Positions 31,589-40,438 of a stretch of DNA of 64,000 nt are shown here, piece after piece (the first letter of the stretch is position 1; each line of letters starts with the position of its first letter). The stretch comes from UBA695 sp042691655 (lineage in GTDB: Bacteria > Verrucomicrobiota > Verrucomicrobiia > Chthoniobacterales > Chthoniobacteraceae). Both the position numbers and the translations under genes were made by a program. Where the stretch lies: the NCBI GenBank assembly GCA_042691655.1, contig CP170506.1:2294001-2358000 (forward strand). The letters are read 5' to 3'. Below the pieces are notes generated by a model. It did no database searches and was not told the origin of the DNA. It was given only the letters and a program-made list of their open reading frames with translations.

Positions 31589-31809
31589 AGCCGGGGCAAA
31601 CCGCCGCCCGCGTGTTCGCCCTGGCCCGTGAAACCGGTTGGAGCCGGGATTTTATTTTGTGGGATCTGCCGTTGGATGAGGCGCTCCAATATCACCATTG
31701 CGCATTACGTGCCGCCAACTGCTGGACGGTTCCGTCGATTCCGGATGCAGGGAAACAGCTAGTAAGGTTGGAGGCGGCGTTGAGCAGTAAAATGGAGGAT
31801 GACGAATGA
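31583..31809 (+). CDS. Tail assembly chaperone, frameshift extension (gpT-like)
   Basis: Open only as a -1 continuation of the short form. It adds about 75 residues, including RVFALARETGWSRDFILWDL, ALQYHHCALRAANCW and an acidic end. The fusion would be about 211 residues. The sequence lacks its own convincing start (a GTG at 31612 has no ribosome-binding site). The aromatic, helical pattern is like the T parts of other phages. Downstream lie two minus-strand genes before the next tail gene. Confidence 0.75.
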
Positions 31810-31844
31810 GCACGCATTCTCCCAGTTCCAACTGGAATGAAACT

Positions 31845-32291
31845 TCAGTGGGGAGTTTCTTTGAATTCAGCAATATGGAAACGACGCCGGAAATATTCAG
31901 CTACGCTTTCCGACTCAGGATACTTAAACCCTATGTAGCCATCAATAATAGGCGCAGTAATGTGCATGAATTCCAAAGCGCCACCCGATGTTTTGAGTAT
32001 CAGAAATTTGTCGGTGTATTTCTTCGTTAGCTCCGCAAAAGCTTTTGTGTCCTTCTCATTCAATCCGAGCATTACGCCTTTCTGGTCTTTCGCAAGTATC
32101 AGGTCGCGAACTGAAAATACCGCCAAAAGTGGGCATTTGTCGTCCCATGTGGCTTTAGGATGATCAGCCTTCATCATTATCGGCTCAAATATCTGAAACA
32201 ACGGCGTCTCTGGATGATCTGGCATGATGTCACCAGCGATTGCAGAAAGCGCTCCACCAAGGAGTGCGACGGTAAAAAGCAATAATTTCAT
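31845..32291 (-). CDS. Secreted hypothetical protein, moron-type gene
   Basis: A 148-residue protein from the ATG at 32291. A clear signal peptide (MKLLLFTVALLGGALSAIAG) precedes a mature part of about 128 residues with PIMMKADHPKATWDDKC and FAELTKKYTDKFLILKTSGG. It is on the opposite strand to the tail operon, interrupting it together with the next gene, and has lower GC. The domain is unrecognised. A role in altering the lysogen's envelope is inferred from placement and export. Confidence 0.65.
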   Translation of the reverse strand: MKLLLFTVALLGGALSAIAGDIMPDHPETPLFQIFEPIMMKADHPKATWDDKCPLLAVFSVRDLILAKDQKGVMLGLNEKDTKAFAELTKKYTDKFLILKTSGGALEFMHITAPIIDGYIGFKYPESESVAEYFRRRFHIAEFKETPH

Positions 32292-32335
32292 GGATAGCGG
32301 CACTTTAACAAGAATAAGTGGTGCGACAAAGGAGG

Positions 32336-33157
32336 CTAACAAAGAATATCGGAAAATTCGGCGATATAATATCGCCCCTCGATTTTTTGCCATCTTACGT
32401 AGATAGCGTTCTTGGCCTTGGGATTGGGATCATCTCTAGGTGGAAGCCGAAAAATGTCCCCGTCCTGCTTCCAATCCTCCAAGGTGGTTCCTAGAACAGT
32501 CCAACGGTATTGTGCGGCCCCGCCAGCATCTCCAAAATAGTCTGTCCATTGAACGCCTTTTGCGGCGAAATTCGCTTTCATATCTTTCAGCTTCATCTCT
32601 GTAGATCCCGAGCGCCTCAAAGTTCCAATGGTGTATGCGGTGAAATAAGGCGGATGCTTGGGATGGCATAAAGCCAGAAACGCATCCGAATTGGCCCAGA
32701 AAAATGCATCAAGGTAAAGCCGCATCGCCCCTTCAATGGTGCGGTTGTCCGGTCGAGGCGGAACGCCACGCTCCGCATTCTGAATCCTCGCGATATTTTC
32801 GTGGTCATTGGGGGTGAGCTGTTCCTCCGGAAACCCTTTGTCCATTCGATACCATGAACGTCTGTAGAAATAGTCCCCGATACCGTTGCGATTGAGGGGG
32901 CGACCATGCCGAGCGAACACGGCATTTCGGGCGAGCTGCAACTCAGACAGTGTCAATTGGCCCAGGTCATCTCCCACGAGAAGCTCCCCTTTCAGGATGA
33001 TCGAGATTACATCTGTGAGGGAATGCCGTTTTGCTATAGGCTGTTCTGCAGCAAGGCAATCTGACCAGACAATGCTGAGAAGTATCAAGCCAAACACCCA
33101 GAAAGCGAAAAAACGAAAATGGTGGTTACTGGCGGGATTCAACATTCGGTGTTCCAT
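32336..33157 (-). CDS. Secreted YARHG-domain protein, moron-type gene
   Basis: A 273-residue protein. The N-terminal apolar segment (FFAFWVFGLILLSIVWS) is a signal peptide or anchor. Next comes a YARHG domain: LTLSELQLARNAVFARHGRPL then DYFYRRSWYRM. The C-terminal half (MRLYLDAFFWANSDAFLALC... and GRYYIAEFSDI) resembles a nuclear-transport-factor-like fold. YARHG domains are extracellular and peptidoglycan-associated. It is transcribed opposite to the tail operon with the smaller secreted gene. Likely lysogenic-conversion cargo. Confidence 0.75.
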   Translation of the reverse strand: MEHRMLNPASNHHFRFFAFWVFGLILLSIVWSDCLAAEQPIAKRHSLTDVISIILKGELLVGDDLGQLTLSELQLARNAVFARHGRPLNRNGIGDYFYRRSWYRMDKGFPEEQLTPNDHENIARIQNAERGVPPRPDNRTIEGAMRLYLDAFFWANSDAFLALCHPKHPPYFTAYTIGTLRRSGSTEMKLKDMKANFAAKGVQWTDYFGDAGGAAQYRWTVLGTTLEDWKQDGDIFRLPPRDDPNPKAKNAIYVRWQKIEGRYYIAEFSDILC

Positions 33158-33212
33158 TTATCAGGTTCGCAGATTCCATAATGGGGATTTTTAGGAATCC
33201 GTCCAGACTGGA

Positions 33213-33231
33213 TTGACACGCCCCCTGATGC
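33213..33231 (+). promoter_or_regulatory. Fixed-distance start element, tail gene
   Basis: TTGACACGCCCCCTGATGC followed directly by the GTG start at 33232. Confidence 0.7.
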
Positions 33232-33876
33232 GTGATCCCTGACCTAAAGTTTGATGACCGCGCTTTCCGTTCTGCCCTGAAGCGTTTCGAGGCGAATTCC
33301 AAACGCAGCCGGGAGGCCGTCCTTAAAGATCAAGCGCGGTTGTTTGTTCGGGACGTCATCCTCGTCACGCCCCCGAACAAAAACTTCAAGCTCAACCGCA
33401 AAGGTGGCGAGGCGGCGGTCAGCAACGACATCCGCAAAATCCTGCGCCAATCAAAGGCCAAGGACGCAGTTTCCGATCCCTCGGATATTCACGCCCGGTT
33501 CCGGGACAGGCATACGGGCCGGGTCAACAAACGCAATCTTAAGACCAAATACCGCGTCGCCAACCTCGCGGTCTATATCAAAAAGGAACTCGAAAAGGTC
33601 GGCATCCTTGCCAGTGGGTGGAACGCTGCTGCCGCAAAACTTGGCGCGAGAGTCCCGGAATGGATATCGCGGCACGGCACCGGGCGTGGAGCCATCAAGA
33701 TCACCGTCAGCCTTGCCGAGGTGCGGATCACCATCACCAACGCCGTCAAATTCGCTTCCGGCGTTGATGGCCTTATCCGCCGTGTCCAGGCAGCGCTTGA
33801 CAAGCGGACGGGGGCGATGAACCGCCAAGTCGACCATTTCCAGAAGCGCGCGGCGAAGGAGGCGGGATTCAAATGA
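33232..33876 (+). CDS. Tail component before the tape measure
   Basis: A 214-residue basic protein with a GTG start set by the upstream element. Segments RAFRSALKRFEANSKRSREAV and PPNKNFKLNRKGGE resemble minor tail/tail-completion proteins that bind the tail tube. The C-terminal helix is amphipathic (LIRRVQAALDKRTGAMNRQV). Its stop overlaps the tape-measure start as ATGA, restarting the tail operon after the two inverted genes. Confidence 0.6.
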   Translation: MIPDLKFDDRAFRSALKRFEANSKRSREAVLKDQARLFVRDVILVTPPNKNFKLNRKGGEAAVSNDIRKILRQSKAKDAVSDPSDIHARFRDRHTGRVNKRNLKTKYRVANLAVYIKKELEKVGILASGWNAAAAKLGARVPEWISRHGTGRGAIKITVSLAEVRITITNAVKFASGVDGLIRRVQAALDKRTGAMNRQVDHFQKRAAKEAGFK

Positions 33877-35471
33877 GTAACATCGTATCCGATTTGATCC
33901 TGCGCACCGGCGCGTTCAACGCCGGGATTAAGAACGCCGAGAAGGGGCTGCAATCGCTCAAAGGCGGCGTTATGGGGATGAAGGGCGTGCTCATGGGAGC
34001 CTTTGCCGCCATCACCACGGGGGCCGCTGCCATGAAGCTCCGCGAGCAATTCGACATGGGCCGCCAGCTCAACGCGCTTTCCTCGGCCACCGGCACCTCG
34101 GTTAAAGACCTGGTGGTGTTGCAAAAGGCGTTCGGCATGAGCGGCGTGGAGGCTGACCGGGTTGCCCCGATGATCGGACGAATGCGCAAAGGGATCGCGG
34201 ACGCGGCGGCGGGCGGCGCGGGCCGGGACGCCTTTGCCAAGCTCCACCTAAGCCTGAAAGCACTTGGGCAAATGAACGCTTCGGATCAGATGAAGGCTAT
34301 TGGGGACGCGGTCATGCAAATCCAGAACCCCACCCAGCGGACGGCAGCATCGATGGCTATATTCGGTAGGCAAGGCCAGGACATGCTCAAAGTTTTCGCC
34401 TCCGGGGCAATGGCAGACGCAGCCGATGACATGGGAGCCAAAGCCAAAATCCTTGACCAGAACTCGGCGCTGTTTGCGGACATCTCAAAGAAGCTGGAGA
34501 AGATTTCCGCCAAGACCGGGGCGATGTGGGCGGCAATGGCAGCGAGCATCGGTCCCGCGATCAAGCCGATCCTGGATTCGCTCGCAAACCTTGATTTCAG
34601 CAAGATCGGACAACAGATCGGCGATGCCGTCGCATTTTTCATCGCTGCATTTTCTTCCGGGGAGATCGGGAATATCATTGGCGGCACGCTGGTGTTGGCG
34701 TTTCAGGAAGCCTGCAATTTCCTCCTTGGCAACTTGCTCGGGGTCTTTTACGCGGTGGGCCAATACTTCGCGGAGACGATCCCAAATGTCATCACGCTTT
34801 TCGAAATTGTCACCACGGCGGATTTTTGGAAAGGCATGGGTAGCGCCCTCATGGGGATCGCCCAAGGGTTCATCGCCTTCTTGTTGGACGGCGTGGCGAT
34901 GCTGCTGGAGAAGCTCAAAAATATCCCGGGCGTCGGGAAGAAAGCCGATGCCGCAGCCGCCGGGGTCAGAGAACAAGCGGCGAAGATCCGCGCGGTGGGC
35001 CAGGAAAACCGGGGCAAGGGTGCGGATCAGCTCGCGCCCGCCGTCGAGAAAGTCCGCGACCGGATGACCGAGATAGCCAGTAACATCGGAGACGCATTCC
35101 AAAAAGGAAAAAGCCTCGCACCCAAGCTGGACACCGATTCGACCAACAACGCGTTGGATGATTCGTTCGGCAAAGTGTTCCAGATGGTGAAGGACAATCA
35201 GGACGCCGCCGACAAGTTCAACGCGGAGCACAGTCCCGAGCAAAATGGCCCTGTCGCGGAAATGGATGCGGAACCGAAGCGCAAGCTCGGCCCGGCCTTC
35301 GTCCAGTCCCTTTACAAAATCGGCGGTGGCGGCACTTCGGTCGGCGGCGGCAAAGACCCGCTGCTGGAGGAGAACCGCCGTCAGACCGGCCTCCTTTCCC
35401 AGATCGCACGAAACACCGCGCTTAAGACCGGTGGGTTGAAAACCGCAACCCTCAACGCTTCCTTCGCATGA
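33873..35471 (+). CDS. Tape measure protein
   Basis: A 532-residue protein. The N-terminus (SDLILRTGAFNAGIKNAEKG) and the alanine/glycine-rich helices are typical. The central region (about 240-340) has membrane-like helices (AVAFFIAAFSSGEIGNIIGG, AQGFIAFLLDGVAMLLEKL). A coiled coil follows. It sets tail length and may be injected. At 532 residues it predicts a short tail, roughly 80 nm if 1.5 angstrom per residue applies. It is flanked by ATGA overlaps. Confidence 0.85.
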   Translation: MSNIVSDLILRTGAFNAGIKNAEKGLQSLKGGVMGMKGVLMGAFAAITTGAAAMKLREQFDMGRQLNALSSATGTSVKDLVVLQKAFGMSGVEADRVAPMIGRMRKGIADAAAGGAGRDAFAKLHLSLKALGQMNASDQMKAIGDAVMQIQNPTQRTAASMAIFGRQGQDMLKVFASGAMADAADDMGAKAKILDQNSALFADISKKLEKISAKTGAMWAAMAASIGPAIKPILDSLANLDFSKIGQQIGDAVAFFIAAFSSGEIGNIIGGTLVLAFQEACNFLLGNLLGVFYAVGQYFAETIPNVITLFEIVTTADFWKGMGSALMGIAQGFIAFLLDGVAMLLEKLKNIPGVGKKADAAAAGVREQAAKIRAVGQENRGKGADQLAPAVEKVRDRMTEIASNIGDAFQKGKSLAPKLDTDSTNNALDDSFGKVFQMVKDNQDAADKFNAEHSPEQNGPVAEMDAEPKRKLGPAFVQSLYKIGGGGTSVGGGKDPLLEENRRQTGLLSQIARNTALKTGGLKTATLNASFA

Positions 35472-36115
35472 CCGATCCCATTCAAACCTCCGAATCCATC
35501 GCATGGACGCCCGCCCAAGGCGAGGAAACCTCCTATACAGTCGAGAGTTTTCTTAGCTATCCCGATGTTTCCGGCGGCGCAAAGAACATCCAGAAGACGC
35601 ACGAAGATGGCAAGTTCGTGCTCCGTTACACGCTTCTCACCGGCAACGCGGACGCCACCTACACCATCACCGGCAGCGTCAGCCAGGAACCGATTGGTAC
35701 CCATCCGATGTTTGGCTCCAACGGCAGCTACACCATTGAAGCGGATGAATGGAAGAACTGGAAACTTTGGGAAGCCGATCCCAAAGACCCGGATTTGGGC
35801 GGCTGGAAACCGGACGGCGACGACGCCAGCGAGGGGATGAAAAAGTATTACGCTTACCGGAACCGGGGCGTGGACGATTACCTGCTCGGCACCGTCACCA
35901 TGCGCGTCGCGGAGGAAGGCCAGAGCCAGCCGAGCCTGGGCGGCTTGGGCCGCATCCAGACACCTGTCGGAGCACCGTCTCTGCCGGATAACCGCAACTG
36001 GCTCCTGGTAGGGATCGATGCCGAACGGGTCGGCACCTCGACATGGAAGGTCACCCGCGAATACCGTGCCAGCGGCGCGGGTGGATGGGACCCGGAAATC
36101 TACAGCAAGACATAG
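35468..36115 (+). CDS. Tail protein after the tape measure
   Basis: A 215-residue beta-rich protein in an ATGA overlap with the tape-measure gene. Segments include TYTITGSVSQEPIGTHPMFG, WKNWKLWEADPKDPDLGGW and YRASGAGGWDPEIYS. The position suggests a distal tail or baseplate-hub component. No family match is known to me. The next gene begins 3 bp after its stop. Confidence 0.6.
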   Translation: MTDPIQTSESIAWTPAQGEETSYTVESFLSYPDVSGGAKNIQKTHEDGKFVLRYTLLTGNADATYTITGSVSQEPIGTHPMFGSNGSYTIEADEWKNWKLWEADPKDPDLGGWKPDGDDASEGMKKYYAYRNRGVDDYLLGTVTMRVAEEGQSQPSLGGLGRIQTPVGAPSLPDNRNWLLVGIDAERVGTSTWKVTREYRASGAGGWDPEIYSKT

Positions 36116-36118
36116 TCC

Positions 36119-39100
36119 ATGGCGCTTCCATCCAAAGTCAAACCGGGCGACCCGATCAAGGCCAGCGATTGGAACGCGCTCCTCGATTGCGTCCGGTCGG
36201 CGCAAATCAATCCCGGCAGCGGTGTGCGTGTCACCCGCACCCCGAGCGGCACCACGCTGGCCGTGGACTCTGTTCCATCGCGCAGGTTAAGTCTCCCTAT
36301 CCATCCGTTCCAGGTCATTCAAGGGCCAGCTTCGGGCAAAGAGCCGCAGATCGGCGTCATTGCCGATAGCCACGTGATCAACCTCTCCGACAAGGATTCC
36401 CACGAAGATGATAACTCGGACTGGGGACTTCTCTCGGACGATGCCGCCGATGATGACGAGAACTGGTTTGTGTGCCCATCTGTTGGCGGCAAAATCTGGT
36501 TACAGTTGAAGTTCGACTCGGATGGCAACCTGCTCGAAACGAGCATCGAGTATGGACAGGTTGGCGATGACCAATGGGATGAGTTTCCTGATCCGATCTC
36601 GATCAACGTGGACGATCCGGCCAACCCCTGGCAGGAGTTCTACCACCTCATCATTGCGGAGGTTACAGATCCCGAACAAGACCCGCGTGACGGTTTCCAA
36701 GTGGCCTTCAGCAACGGGGACAAGGCGCAGGTTACGCAAATATTGAAAACGAACGTGGCCCTGGTCGATGCCACGACTACCGATGATGCCGACGAGCCAA
36801 ACGTGCCGATCATGGTTGCCATTCCCTGGGCGCAGCCCGGTACCGCAATGGACGGCAGCGCCGATGAAATCAACGCCGAAGATGACGTCAAAACGCCGTG
36901 GTCATTCGCGGGGGCAACGAGTGACGATTTTCCATTCAGGTTGCGGGGCTACGTGGACAAGGACGGGCAAGGCTGGATTACCATCGTCTATGGCGAGGTG
37001 AACGAGGTGCCCCCGACACTGGACGATGGCAGCCAGATGGGGGTGGATAACACGCCGTATGCGATGAAGGCAGACGACGACGGGGTAGTTTATATCAAAG
37101 TCGAGATCGATCAGGATGCCCGCGAGGTGGAGAGCTTCACTTTCGGGATGGAATCGGATGAAGAGAGCATCCCTGATGACGGCGTGGACGAGGACACCGG
37201 GGAAGAAACGGTATATTTCGTGCTCGGGCGTTTCTACATCGACGAGAGCGAGCAAAACGATAACGGAGAGACTATTCCGCTTCCTGTTCCGACGAACTAC
37301 ATCCGCGAGCACATCGGGATTACGGAATACACCGTGCGTCGGAACGGAAGCTGGGCAAGCGACTGGTTCCGGACATTTACCCGCAAACCGCTACCGGCTG
37401 TGGATTCGCTGTTCCCGTTCGAGCTTGACGGCTACGTGGACAATCAGGGCCAGGGGAAAATTACCGTCGCCTATGGCGAGGTGAATGGGGTTGCTCCTGA
37501 CGACATGACGCAGGGGGATGATCCCTATGAAATGAACGCGAACGATGACGGCGTGGTGTTCGTGACGATCACGCTCGCCCCGGACACACGCGAAGTCGCC
37601 TCGTTCTACTTCGATATGGCGGCGGACGAGGAGAGCATTGACGACGACGATGAGGAAACTATGCACGTTGTCATCGGGCGATTTTATATCGACACGGAGG
37701 CCGATGAGAACGGCCTTCCGGTTCCCTTCAACATTGTCACGGGCAATATCAACATGTCCGTGGAACCCGTGATTAACGCCGATGGCCGGGTCTGCCTGGA
37801 CATGGTGCATACCTATCTCCGGGACGCCTTGCCCACCGGGTTCTTCAATATGGAGGTATTCGATACGGACGAGGACGGCTCTATGGTCCAGGATTGTTCG
37901 GCGATGTTCCTGAGCGTTGGCGATACGGACGATCCGAGCAATGACGGCCTGACGTTCCAGGCGAACGATAACTATCTTGAAATCGTCTGGGGCGCTGACC
38001 AAGACGCTGAATATCCTATTCCCGCGATCAAGTTTACGGACTCCGATGGGAACGTGAGCAAGATCGACACGGGTGGCTTGAGCTTCTGGGACGGCGACGG
38101 CGCGGAGGATAATCCCGAGGTGGACCTTTCGATGGACGGCCTGAACATCTGGGACATTGATGGCAATGGAACGCTCCATGACGCCGGTGGTATCTCGTTT
38201 TGGGACGGCGATGCGAATGCGGACAATCCCGAAATTGACCTGAGCCTTGATGGCCTGAGTCAGTGGGATATAGACGGCGACGGTTCACTGCTTGACTCGG
38301 GCGGGCTGAGTCTGTGGGATTCCGATGCAAACAAGGACAATCCCCAGGTCGATTTGAGCCTGGACGGTCTCAAGATTTGGGACATGGACGGAGACGGTGT
38401 AAAAATCGACACCACATCCCTGCTTTTCTGGGATTCCAGCACCAGCGAGGACGACCCGAAGTTTGAACTCGATCCCGACCAGCTCCACTTCAAGGACGAG
38501 GACGGCAATGAAGCGAACTACGACGCTGGCGGCATCACTTTCGATGACACGGACGGCGACCACTCGAACCTTGACGCAGGTGGACTGGATATTACCGATA
38601 GTGAGGGCAATACCTCCAATCTGGACGCCACGAACGTGACATTTACCGACTCAGACGGAGACTCCTCCACGCTCGATGGCGGCGGGCTGACGTTCACATC
38701 CGATTCAGACACTGCGAACCTGGACGCAACCGGCTTGTCCATCGGTGAAAACACCGCCCTGACGGATGGCGATCTTGACCTCGGCGACGATGGAACGATT
38801 GAGATCGGCGACAGCGGTTCGATCACCGTGGGCGATTCCGTTCTTAGCGATGGGGATTTAGACCTCGGTTCGAGCGGTTCCATTGAGACGGCTGATATTG
38901 ACGCCTCGGGAACGATTACCTGCGATCAGCTTGACGCATCGAATGCCGATCTGGACTCCCTGGATGTTTCAGGCGGAGCAAACTTCGAGAGCAGCGTCGA
39001 TGTTGCAGGAAACCTGGACGCTGCAAGCATCTCCAGCAATTCGATTACCTACGGTGGAAGCGAACTCGACGCCTACATTGACGACTCCATCCGAACGGCG

Positions 39101-39166
39101 CTCGATAGTTTATCGGCCTCCATCGATTGCGACGCGATGACCGTCACCTTCAGTTACAGCTACTAA
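36119..39166 (+). CDS. Very acidic 1015-residue tail fibre with internal repeats
   Basis: The first 600 residues contain two copies of a module (FRLRGYVDKDGQGWITIVYGEV and FELDGYVDNQGQGKITVAYG). Residues about 652-803 are four tandem 38-residue units with FWDGD...DNP..DLS.DGL..WDIDGDG, rich in DxDxDG calcium-type loops. The region after this is a ladder of short Asp/Gly/Ser/Leu repeats (NLDAGGLDITDSEGN), and the C-terminus is a short stalk. It is almost surely a trimeric fibre or spike domain, and calcium may stabilise it. It is the longest gene of the phage. Confidence 0.75.
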   Translation: MALPSKVKPGDPIKASDWNALLDCVRSAQINPGSGVRVTRTPSGTTLAVDSVPSRRLSLPIHPFQVIQGPASGKEPQIGVIADSHVINLSDKDSHEDDNSDWGLLSDDAADDDENWFVCPSVGGKIWLQLKFDSDGNLLETSIEYGQVGDDQWDEFPDPISINVDDPANPWQEFYHLIIAEVTDPEQDPRDGFQVAFSNGDKAQVTQILKTNVALVDATTTDDADEPNVPIMVAIPWAQPGTAMDGSADEINAEDDVKTPWSFAGATSDDFPFRLRGYVDKDGQGWITIVYGEVNEVPPTLDDGSQMGVDNTPYAMKADDDGVVYIKVEIDQDAREVESFTFGMESDEESIPDDGVDEDTGEETVYFVLGRFYIDESEQNDNGETIPLPVPTNYIREHIGITEYTVRRNGSWASDWFRTFTRKPLPAVDSLFPFELDGYVDNQGQGKITVAYGEVNGVAPDDMTQGDDPYEMNANDDGVVFVTITLAPDTREVASFYFDMAADEESIDDDDEETMHVVIGRFYIDTEADENGLPVPFNIVTGNINMSVEPVINADGRVCLDMVHTYLRDALPTGFFNMEVFDTDEDGSMVQDCSAMFLSVGDTDDPSNDGLTFQANDNYLEIVWGADQDAEYPIPAIKFTDSDGNVSKIDTGGLSFWDGDGAEDNPEVDLSMDGLNIWDIDGNGTLHDAGGISFWDGDANADNPEIDLSLDGLSQWDIDGDGSLLDSGGLSLWDSDANKDNPQVDLSLDGLKIWDMDGDGVKIDTTSLLFWDSSTSEDDPKFELDPDQLHFKDEDGNEANYDAGGITFDDTDGDHSNLDAGGLDITDSEGNTSNLDATNVTFTDSDGDSSTLDGGGLTFTSDSDTANLDATGLSIGENTALTDGDLDLGDDGTIEIGDSGSITVGDSVLSDGDLDLGSSGSIETADIDASGTITCDQLDASNADLDSLDVSGGANFESSVDVAGNLDAASISSNSITYGGSELDAYIDDSIRTALDSLSASIDCDAMTVTFSYSY
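38072..38527 (+). repeat. Four tandem 114-bp repeats in the fibre gene
   Basis: Four in-frame units of 38 codons, at 38072, 38186, 38300 and 38414. The first three keep GG.S.WD, DNP..DLS.DGL and WD.DGDG; the fourth is divergent. Confidence 0.75.
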
Positions 39167-39168
39167 AT

Positions 39169-39390
39169 ATGCCTGACATTGAAACGGTTGATTTGCCCGA
39201 GGATTGCGACTGCTGCGGTTGCAACGGGACTGATAATGGCGACAGGGAAGGGTGCTGCGCCTCAAAGGGCTGCTGCCCCGGCGAGGACGGCTACAACTGC
39301 GGCCATTACGATGACGGCGAGAGTTGTTGCTGTTGTCCCGCCGATGAAGCGCCAGCGGGCGAGGATTGTGATTGCGTGTACGTGGGGTGA
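39169..39390 (+). CDS. Cysteine-rich small protein
   Basis: A 73-residue protein with 15 cysteines (EDCDCCGCNG, EGCCASKGCCPG, SCCCCPADE, EDCDCVYVG). It is also strongly acidic, with no signal peptide. Such density suggests metal binding (metallothionein-like) or a disulphide-rich structure on the virion. It begins 2 bp after the fibre stop and ends 4 bp before the next start. I recognise no family. Confidence 0.65.
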   Translation: MPDIETVDLPEDCDCCGCNGTDNGDREGCCASKGCCPGEDGYNCGHYDDGESCCCCPADEAPAGEDCDCVYVG

Positions 39391-39394
39391 TTGC

Positions 39395-39892
39395 ATGGAT
39401 TCCGAGAATCTCAACAAAATCAAATACGCCCTCACGCTTCGGGCGTCACAGATTCCAGCGGTGAGGGAAGAAATGCAGACGCTTTGCGGATGCCTGCCGG
39501 AACGCGTCACCATGCGCGAGGATTTCGCGGCGTGTGGCCACGGAAACTTGCTTCCATTCTGGGAGCGCATGATTGCGCAGTTCCCCGCTGCCGCCACGCT
39601 GGCGGAAGAAGTGTGGGTGGATTACGGAAAGCATCTCGCGGATTTGAATGCGCGGGAAATACCTCCACTTCCCGGTCTTGGCCAGATGGTTGCGAATTTT
39701 GGCAGCGCGGTCCTCCGCGATTTGAAATCGGGACGCCCGCGCCGGCCGCCCGAAGAGGTGGAGTCCATTTTGACAATCTGCCGTGGATGCGAGCATTGGC
39801 GAACCGCCGATCAGCGCTGTGGCAAGTGCGGCTGCTGGATTCACAAGAAGGCATCCTGGGCGCAGGAACACTGCAAGCTCGGTAAATGGTGA
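39395..39892 (+). CDS. Phage protein with a C-terminal zinc-ribbon motif
   Basis: A 165-residue protein. The C-terminus, with CRGCEHW, CGKCGCWIHKK and EHCKLGKW, is a recurrent zinc-ribbon ending in phage tail-region proteins. The N-terminal part is helical (YALTLRASQIPAVREEMQ). A role near the fibre is inferred from position. The next gene starts 4 bp after its stop. Confidence 0.65.
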   Translation: MDSENLNKIKYALTLRASQIPAVREEMQTLCGCLPERVTMREDFAACGHGNLLPFWERMIAQFPAAATLAEEVWVDYGKHLADLNAREIPPLPGLGQMVANFGSAVLRDLKSGRPRRPPEEVESILTICRGCEHWRTADQRCGKCGCWIHKKASWAQEHCKLGKW

Positions 39893-39896
39893 TTTT

Positions 39897-40139
39897 ATGA
39901 AACAGATTATTCTTCAAGCTACCCGGAAGCAGTACGACGATCTCCTGAAATTACTAGATCGGCGCTGCACGATCCGGACAGACGAGATTACGGATTTCCA
40001 GAGCGTCCGCGCCATGGTGCGCGCCGCAAAGGTAGTTGACATCCCGGAGACGAGTGGGAAGCGCATCGTGCGAACCGTTCCGATTGAACAAAAGCCAACC
40101 GCGAGCACGGAAAGCGCGCCGCCTGCCCATCAACCCTGA
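39897..40139 (+). CDS. Small hypothetical protein
   Basis: An 80-residue protein (MKQIILQATRKQYDDLLKLL...). The first 50 residues look like a small alpha/beta unit, followed by a proline/alanine-rich tail (QKPTASTESAPPAHQP). No family is recognised. It follows the zinc-ribbon gene by 4 bp and precedes another small gene by 7 bp. Confidence 0.5.
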   Translation: MKQIILQATRKQYDDLLKLLDRRCTIRTDEITDFQSVRAMVRAAKVVDIPETSGKRIVRTVPIEQKPTASTESAPPAHQP

Positions 40140-40146
40140 AAATCCT

Positions 40147-40416
40147 ATGTCCGACATCTCCATGCTCCCATCCGACGCCCAAAAAGCGGCCGCCAAGATC
40201 GACACTTCCTTGAATCGCGGCGTCAACATGATCAACCTCATGATTTCTCAAATCGAGGACACCCTCAATAAAAGCGTGGACTCGAACAAAAAAGCAATCG
40301 CCAGCGCCGATATCATCGCGGCGGGCGGAGATCGCTATGTGAACTTACTTAATATGATTTCCAGCGCAAAATCCACGGTGAATTTCATTGCCCCTGGCAC
40401 TTATCCGACCACCTGA
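40147..40416 (+). CDS. Small helical protein of the fibre region
   Basis: An 89-residue protein of mostly helices (SDAQKAAAKIDTSLNRGVNM, NLMISQIEDTLNKSVDSNKK). The hydrophobic heptads suggest a coiled coil or trimeric assembly factor. No family is recognised. It lies just before the start element of the second fibre. Confidence 0.5.
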   Translation: MSDISMLPSDAQKAAAKIDTSLNRGVNMINLMISQIEDTLNKSVDSNKKAIASADIIAAGGDRYVNLLNMISSAKSTVNFIAPGTYPTT

Positions 40417-40419
40417 ACG

Positions 40420-40438
40420 TTGACATGAGGCTTTTGGC
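40420..40438 (+). promoter_or_regulatory. Fixed-distance start element, second fibre
   Basis: TTGACATGAGGCTTTTGGC followed directly by the GTG start at 40439. Confidence 0.7.

Noticed and set aside
32936..32954. TTGACA on the minus strand in the YARHG gene
   Set aside because: Lies in coding sequence (Q-L-T-L) and no start codon follows at 13 nt.
40034..40052. TTGACA inside the small gene at 39897
   Set aside because: No start codon at 13 nt and the bases encode V-V-D-I-P in a real frame.
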